Shown here: positions 59,055-64,000 of the stretch, in pieces | Numbering within the stretch: position 1 is the first letter of the stretch | Layout of the letters: every line of letters begins with the position of its first letter | NCBI RefSeq assembly: GCF_023370075.1 | Contig: NZ_CP097149.1 | Coordinates: 1,365,001-1,429,000 of the forward strand | DNA length: 64,000 nucleotides | Direction: 5' to 3' | Origin: Deinococcus sp. QL22 | Lineage (GTDB): Bacteria; Deinococcota; Deinococci; Deinococcales; Deinococcaceae | The notes under the pieces: generated by a model | The model's input: only the letters and a program-made list of their open reading frames with translations | Database searches by the model: none | What the model was told of the DNA's origin: nothing | Made by a program: the position numbers and the translations under genes

Positions 59055-59226
59055 AGTTAATCCTCCAGTGAGGGGAGAGGGAGTCGGGGGGCGCAGCGTG
59101 GGGGAGTAGAGCGGCAGGAATGCCGTCTCAGGCCCGAATCAGATGTGTCGTAAGGGGTGAAATGAGCAGTTAAAGAGAGCGGGATGCCGGTGAACCGGGG
59201 TGGCGAGAGGGTGGGCGGCGGCACGG

Positions 59227-59784
59227 TCAGGCCTTCCAGTCGTGGCCGTAGCGTTTAAGAACTGCCCGTTCCAGCGTGCGGGCCATGCGCGTGTGCGGCA
59301 GCGAGTTTCCGGCCAGGGGGTGAACCAGAATGGTGTGCATGCCGTTCAGGTTGCCGCCCAGCACATCGGTAAACAGTTGGTCGCCCACCATGCCCACCTG
59401 ATGGGCGGGAAGTTGCATCTGGGCCAGCGCCACCCGGTAAGCGCGGGGGTGAGGTTTTCCGGCCATGCCCACACCCTCCGCGCCCTCAAATCCCAGCTTG
59501 TCCATCCAGAAGCGGGCGCGTTTGCCAGTGGCATTGCTGAGCATGTACAGCCGAATGCCGCCCCGCCGCAAATTGGCGGCCCACAGCATCACGTCGGCGC
59601 GTTCCTCGTAGCTGCCGTAGGGAATCATGGTGTTGTCGAGGTCGAGCAGCAGGCCATGCAGCCCGCGTTCGGCCAGAAATTCGGGGGTGATGTCGTGAAT
59701 GTGCGGCAACACGTCGCGGGGTTTAAGCAGGCTGCGGCGCAGGAAGGCGGGGCGGGCAGACGGCTTGTGGGGGGGCTGGCTCAT
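59227..59784 (-). CDS. YqeG-family HAD phosphatase
   Basis: 185 residues. HAD IIIA subfamily: LLLDLDNTMIPYG carries the nucleophile and acid Asp residues, MLSNATGKR is motif II, GKPHPRAYR motif III and MVGDQLFTDVLGGN motif IV. The substrate is not settled in the family. The start at 59784 (MSQPPHKP) overlaps the pgeF stop (ATGA); the longer frame is a shadow of pgeF. Confidence 0.88.
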   Translation of the reverse strand: MSQPPHKPSARPAFLRRSLLKPRDVLPHIHDITPEFLAERGLHGLLLDLDNTMIPYGSYEERADVMLWAANLRRGGIRLYMLSNATGKRARFWMDKLGFEGAEGVGMAGKPHPRAYRVALAQMQLPAHQVGMVGDQLFTDVLGGNLNGMHTILVHPLAGNSLPHTRMARTLERAVLKRYGHDWKA

Positions 59785-60551
59785 GCGCCCTGTCCTGTCG
59801 CTGCGGGCAGACCGATGACGGCCCACATGCGTCCGGTGCGGCCTGAATCGCGGCGGTAGGAATAGAAATCGTCTTCGGTACTGCACCGCCCGCTGACCCA
59901 GATGTGTTCGGGAAGAAGGCCCGCCGCGAGAAGTCCGGCGCGGTTGGCTCCAGCCAAGTCCAGATGTTGGCTGCCGTCTACTGTAATCACCGCGTCTGCC
60001 ATACCCGCCGCCCGGAACTGACCCGCAACTTCGGCGCTGACCCCATACCGTGCGCCGCAAATGCCGGGGCCGACGGCGACCTTAATGTTGCCCGGAGTCG
60101 CACCCAGCCGGGTCATGGCTTCTACTGTCCGCACGCTAATCTGGCCCAGCGTGCCCTTCCAGCCCGCGTGAGCCGCGCCAATAATTCCGGCGTCTTCATC
60201 GGCCAGCAAAATGGGATAGCAGTCTGCCGTGCCAATCGCCAGCAGCAGTCCCGGCGTGCAGGACACCAAGGCGTCGGCGGTCTGCACGCCTGCGCTGTGG
60301 GCTTCCAGTACGTCTACACCGTGAATCTGGTTCAGGCGGGCCACTTGCGCGGCTTTAAATCCCAGTGCCTCGGTCACGCGGCGGCGGTTCTCAGCCACGT
60401 CTGCTGGGTTGTCCTCGCGGTCATCCAAATTTAGTCCTGCGCCCTCATACGATGCAAATGCTCCCGCAGAGACGCCCCCCCGCCGCGTGGTAAACGCGTG
60501 TGGAACGCTCAGCACCGGAGAACGCAGCAACATCAGACCCGTAGTATTCAT
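59781..60551 (-). CDS. pgeF: Peptidoglycan editing factor PgeF (YfiH/DUF152)
   Basis: 256 residues of the polyphenol-oxidase/laccase-like family that removes misplaced L-Ser at the cell-wall peptide L-Ala position in E. coli. Metal-ligand residues are His in QIHGVDV, Cys in TADCYPILL and His in AAHAGWKGT; GPGICGARYGVS follows. The start at 60551 (MNTTGLM) has GAGAGGTG just upstream. It forms a two-gene operon with the YqeG gene. Confidence 0.92.
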   Translation of the reverse strand: MNTTGLMLLRSPVLSVPHAFTTRRGGVSAGAFASYEGAGLNLDDREDNPADVAENRRRVTEALGFKAAQVARLNQIHGVDVLEAHSAGVQTADALVSCTPGLLLAIGTADCYPILLADEDAGIIGAAHAGWKGTLGQISVRTVEAMTRLGATPGNIKVAVGPGICGARYGVSAEVAGQFRAAGMADAVITVDGSQHLDLAGANRAGLLAAGLLPEHIWVSGRCSTEDDFYSYRRDSGRTGRMWAVIGLPAATGQGA

Positions 60552-60691
60552 GATCACCTCTCACGGAATTCTGACGGGTTTACCCCCAATGGGGGTGAAG
60601 GGCTGGAGGCGGTGAGCAGAATGGGCATTGGTTAGGGTGGCAGCGGCGGTCGGCGCGACTCTGATGGCATCTAAGTAGTTCCCGTCGCCTC

Positions 60692-61651
60692 TCAGGTGTA
60701 GATCAAGCACCCACGTTCCTCCAGTTGCTGGAAAACAGTGGGCAGCGCGGCAATTCTATTCCAACGAAGATCCAACTTTCTGAGGTTGGGCAGGGAGGCC
60801 AAACCATCCGGAACTGCCGTGAGCGCATTGGCCCGCAAATCCAGCGAGCGCAAGTGCTGAAGCTGGCCCAGAGCTTCTGGCAAGCTGCCCAGTTGATTAA
60901 ACCGCAAGTCCAATTCTGTCAGGGCCGCCAATTCTCCGATGCTGTCGGGCAAGCAGGCAATCCGGTTGCTCTGAAGCATCAACTGTTCCAACCGGACACA
61001 GCGGCCCAAGCTGGCTGGAAGTGTGGTCAGCGCATTGTTCATGACGTGCAGTTCACGCAAGTTTGCCCATTGGCTCACTTCATCCGGAAGGCTGCCCAGG
61101 GCATTGTTGTAGGCGCGGAACTCTTGCAGGCCGACCAATTCTCCAATCCAATTCGGTAAGGTCGTCAGCCCATTGTCGGTGACATTCAAATAGGTCAGGG
61201 CAGACAGGTCGCGCATGGAACTGGGCAGCGTTTCTAGCCTGTTGTTACTGAGATACAAAAATTGCAGGTGGCGAAAGCCAGCGAACGCATCTGGCAATTC
61301 GGGCAAGCGGTTGTGTCCCAAGTCCAGCATTCGCAGGGCGGTCAGCCGTCCCACGTCTGCTGAAAGGTGCGTCAACTGGTTGGCCGAGAGATTGAGTGTC
61401 GTCAGTTCCGTCCATTCCCAGAGCCAATCGGGAATCTCTGTCAGTTGATTGTCGTAGACACTGAAGACGTGCGCCTTCCTGCAGGTTTGCAGTGTGGGCG
61501 GCACAAAGGTCAGTGCACATTCATTGAGGTTGACGTGATCTGTCGTGAACTCGGCGGATTCATCCAAGGCGGCCAGCAATTCTTGCCCACGCTTTGAAGG
61601 CGTGTGTTGGTGACTGAAATTGTCAGAGTTCGCCACCGATCTTGAGGACAT
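60692..61651 (-). CDS. Cytoplasmic leucine-rich-repeat protein
   Basis: 319 residues. After about 60 N-terminal residues come eleven LRR units of about 23 residues (LxxLxLxxNxLxxLPxxx; for example LTTLNLSANQLTHLS and LRKLDLRWNRIAALP). There is no signal peptide, anchor or catalytic domain, so it is a protein-contact scaffold. A minus-strand TAGAGT lies 5 nt upstream. It begins 24 bases after the stop of two tandem P-loop kinase genes, so the three may form one transcript. Function unknown. Confidence 0.8.
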   Translation of the reverse strand: MSSRSVANSDNFSHQHTPSKRGQELLAALDESAEFTTDHVNLNECALTFVPPTLQTCRKAHVFSVYDNQLTEIPDWLWEWTELTTLNLSANQLTHLSADVGRLTALRMLDLGHNRLPELPDAFAGFRHLQFLYLSNNRLETLPSSMRDLSALTYLNVTDNGLTTLPNWIGELVGLQEFRAYNNALGSLPDEVSQWANLRELHVMNNALTTLPASLGRCVRLEQLMLQSNRIACLPDSIGELAALTELDLRFNQLGSLPEALGQLQHLRSLDLRANALTAVPDGLASLPNLRKLDLRWNRIAALPTVFQQLEERGCLIYT

Positions 61652-61675
61652 GGTTCACTCTAACCAAGCCTGCGA

Positions 61676-62221
61676 TCAATCCACAGCCGACCAAGGAGCC
61701 GACCTGACCCAAGTCACTATTTCTGCCACGTCCACAGGCTGGGTCGTGTCCACCCGCAGCAGTGGCGCGGCCAGATTCAGTGGCGTATGACAGCAGTGGT
61801 CGGGCAAGTCGTCATGATCCAACGAAGCATGGTCAATGTATGGGCGCAGGCCGGCCGCCACCCGCGCCGCATGTCGCCGCGCCAGTTCAGCTGTCGGGGC
61901 ATGGCAGAAAATTTGCAGCAACCGCGCCCCGTGAGCCTCTGCCGCTGCCTGAATATGCCCCTCACTGACTCCCCGGTGAAAGTGGGTTTCCAGCACCGTA
62001 TTTATGCCCGCCGCCAGCGTTATGCCTGCCACGTGGTACATCAGCCGGAAGCTGAGGGGGCCGGATTGGGTGTTGGTCAGGTCGGGTAGACCATCATGCA
62101 GCAGTTGCTTGTAGTCGTCTTTGGTCACGTTGGGCCAGCGCAGTTGGGCGGCCAGTTGCGTGCCCAGCCACGTTTTGCCGGAAGCGGGGAGGCCAGAAAC
62201 GACAAGCAGGATAGGGGTCAT
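61676..62221 (-). CDS. Small P-loop kinase (AAA_33-like), second gene
   Basis: 181 residues. Walker A in VSGLPASGKTWLGTQLAAQL (10-29), the Asp-containing NVTKDDYKQLLHDG region, and a lid-like basic stretch near AELARRHAARV. This is the fold of small-molecule or nucleotide kinases of the AAA_33 group. The substrate is unknown. Its ATG overlaps the stop of a similar but clearly different kinase by 4 bases. Confidence 0.8.
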   Translation of the reverse strand: MTPILLVVSGLPASGKTWLGTQLAAQLRWPNVTKDDYKQLLHDGLPDLTNTQSGPLSFRLMYHVAGITLAAGINTVLETHFHRGVSEGHIQAAAEAHGARLLQIFCHAPTAELARRHAARVAAGLRPYIDHASLDHDDLPDHCCHTPLNLAAPLLRVDTTQPVDVAEIVTWVRSAPWSAVD

Positions 62222-62733
62222 GTGTCAGGATTCTGCACCAACGCCAGCACCCTCGCCAGATGTTCTGCCTTCTCGCCGCTGACTGTATCAATCACCATTC
62301 GGGCTGAAGTCCACGGCTCGTAGTCATGCCGCGCTACCGCTTCCCACATAGGCGGCTTCCAGCGTCCGGCCCAGTTCCCCTCATCGGCCTGCCGTGTTTC
62401 TACCCGCCGCTGATGCTCCTGCACGTCCGAACAGATCACCTCTACATCTAGCATTCGGCTGGAATGCTCCCGCGCCACCGCCTGCCATGCTTCCCGCGTG
62501 ACGGGCAGGGGATTTACGCAGTCGGCCACCACCGTTTGCCCCAGCCGCAACGCATCGGCGGCCAGGGCGTAGGCCACCGCGTAGCCCTCAATGCCTACCG
62601 AGGGCAGGCCCGTATTCAGCAGCGCCGCCTCTATGGTGTCCAGGCGCAGGTACACGGCGTTCAGGTGGGCCGCCAGCCCCAGCGCCAGCGTGGATTTACC
62701 GGAACCGGGCAGGCCAGAAAAGACGATGAGCAT
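62218..62733 (-). CDS. Small P-loop kinase (AAA_33-like), first gene
   Basis: 171 residues. Walker A in [20 protein letters not shown], substrate region [15 protein letters not shown], a possible Walker-B-like VVADCVNP and a basic lid ([10 protein letters not shown]). Similar kinases include gluconate, chloramphenicol or zeta-toxin-like phosphotransferases; nothing here decides among them. No antitoxin-like gene is adjacent. First of the kinase-kinase-LRR row. Confidence 0.8.
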   Translation of the reverse strand: MLIVFSGLPGSGKSTLALGLAAHLNAVYLRLDTIEAALLNTGLPSVGIEGYAVAYALAADALRLGQTVVADCVNPLPVTREAWQAVAREHSSRMLDVEVICSDVQEHQRRVETRQADEGNWAGRWKPPMWEAVARHDYEPWTSARMVIDTVSGEKAEHLARVLALVQNPDT

Positions 62734-62763
62734 GGGGAGAGGATAGGAGACAATACAAAAAAA

Positions 62764-62791
62764 GCCGAGGCAAACGCCCCGGCTCTCTTTC
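62764..62791 (-). terminator. Intrinsic terminator of groEL
   Basis: On the minus strand AGCCGGGGC, 4-nt loop, GCCTCGGCT (one mismatch) followed by a run of seven T. Confidence 0.85.
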
Positions 62792-62805
62792 CAACTTTAC
62801 TTGCT

Positions 62806-64000
<1,195 letters not shown>

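Noticed and set aside
61676..62733. Tandem P-loop kinases as a zeta-toxin/antitoxin pair
   Set aside because: Both are kinases of similar type, no small antitoxin gene overlaps them and no zeta-specific motif is clear.

Overview
The window is a gene-dense, GC-rich stretch of bacterial chromosome, almost certainly from Deinococcus. Three things point there. The response regulator at 47019-47684 looks like the deinococcal DrRRA regulator and sits beside RNase J. There is an RNase II-family enzyme of the type known from D. radiodurans. At least 19 genes carry a TANNNT box only 6-7 nt before the start codon, the leaderless-promoter layout known from this genus. I see no rRNA, tRNA, CRISPR array, intact insertion sequence or prophage.

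Layout. 0-5.3 kb: an MFS transporter and a divergent LacI-family regulator sharing a 16-bp palindromic operator, then galE and an M20 peptidase. 5.6-14.6 kb: RtcB RNA ligase, a lipoprotein, two tandem paralogous alpha/beta hydrolases, a DacB-type carboxypeptidase, a pair of beta-oxidation auxiliary enzymes (2,4-dienoyl-CoA reductase type and dienoyl-CoA isomerase type), a YgjP-like metallopeptidase and a small Pro-rich protein. 14.8-25 kb: glpK-glpD, an M42 peptidase, fabI, a secreted protein of unknown function, and the agmatine-to-putrescine genes aguB and aguA. Between aguB and aguA lie a DsbA-family gene broken by an in-frame amber codon and a GNAT gene coupled to aguA.

25-34 kb: an RNB ribonuclease; a three-gene operon (26796-28769) whose products share a SHOCT/LiaX-like 'GK(L)TPDEAA' motif; divergent sufE and a rhodanese-type sulfurtransferase around a perfect 8-bp inverted repeat; a lipoprotein hydrolase; a metallophosphoesterase; small genes. 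34-44 kb: alaS, a REC-BTAD type regulator, a YtcJ-like amidohydrolase, yebC, a DUF418 membrane protein, an HD hydrolase and a short secreted protein with a WGxxGxxG-type C-terminal sorting tail.

44-64 kb: a two-component operon (DrRRA-like regulator, multi-PAS kinase, Rcp1-like receiver), RNase J, the clpP-clpX-lon protease cluster, pilT and pilB, a YqeG phosphatase with pgeF, a leucine-rich-repeat protein with two small P-loop kinases, and the 3' part of groEL running off the right edge.

The structure least explained by genes is a family of at least eight intergenic elements built from short AGACCCTT/CTAAGGGT units, several arranged as terminal inverted repeats, placed at gene ends between 2.6 and 50.2 kb. 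The gene system most worth following is the three-gene SHOCT/LiaX-like operon, which ends in a DUF2089-like protein that has lost its zinc-ribbon cysteines.
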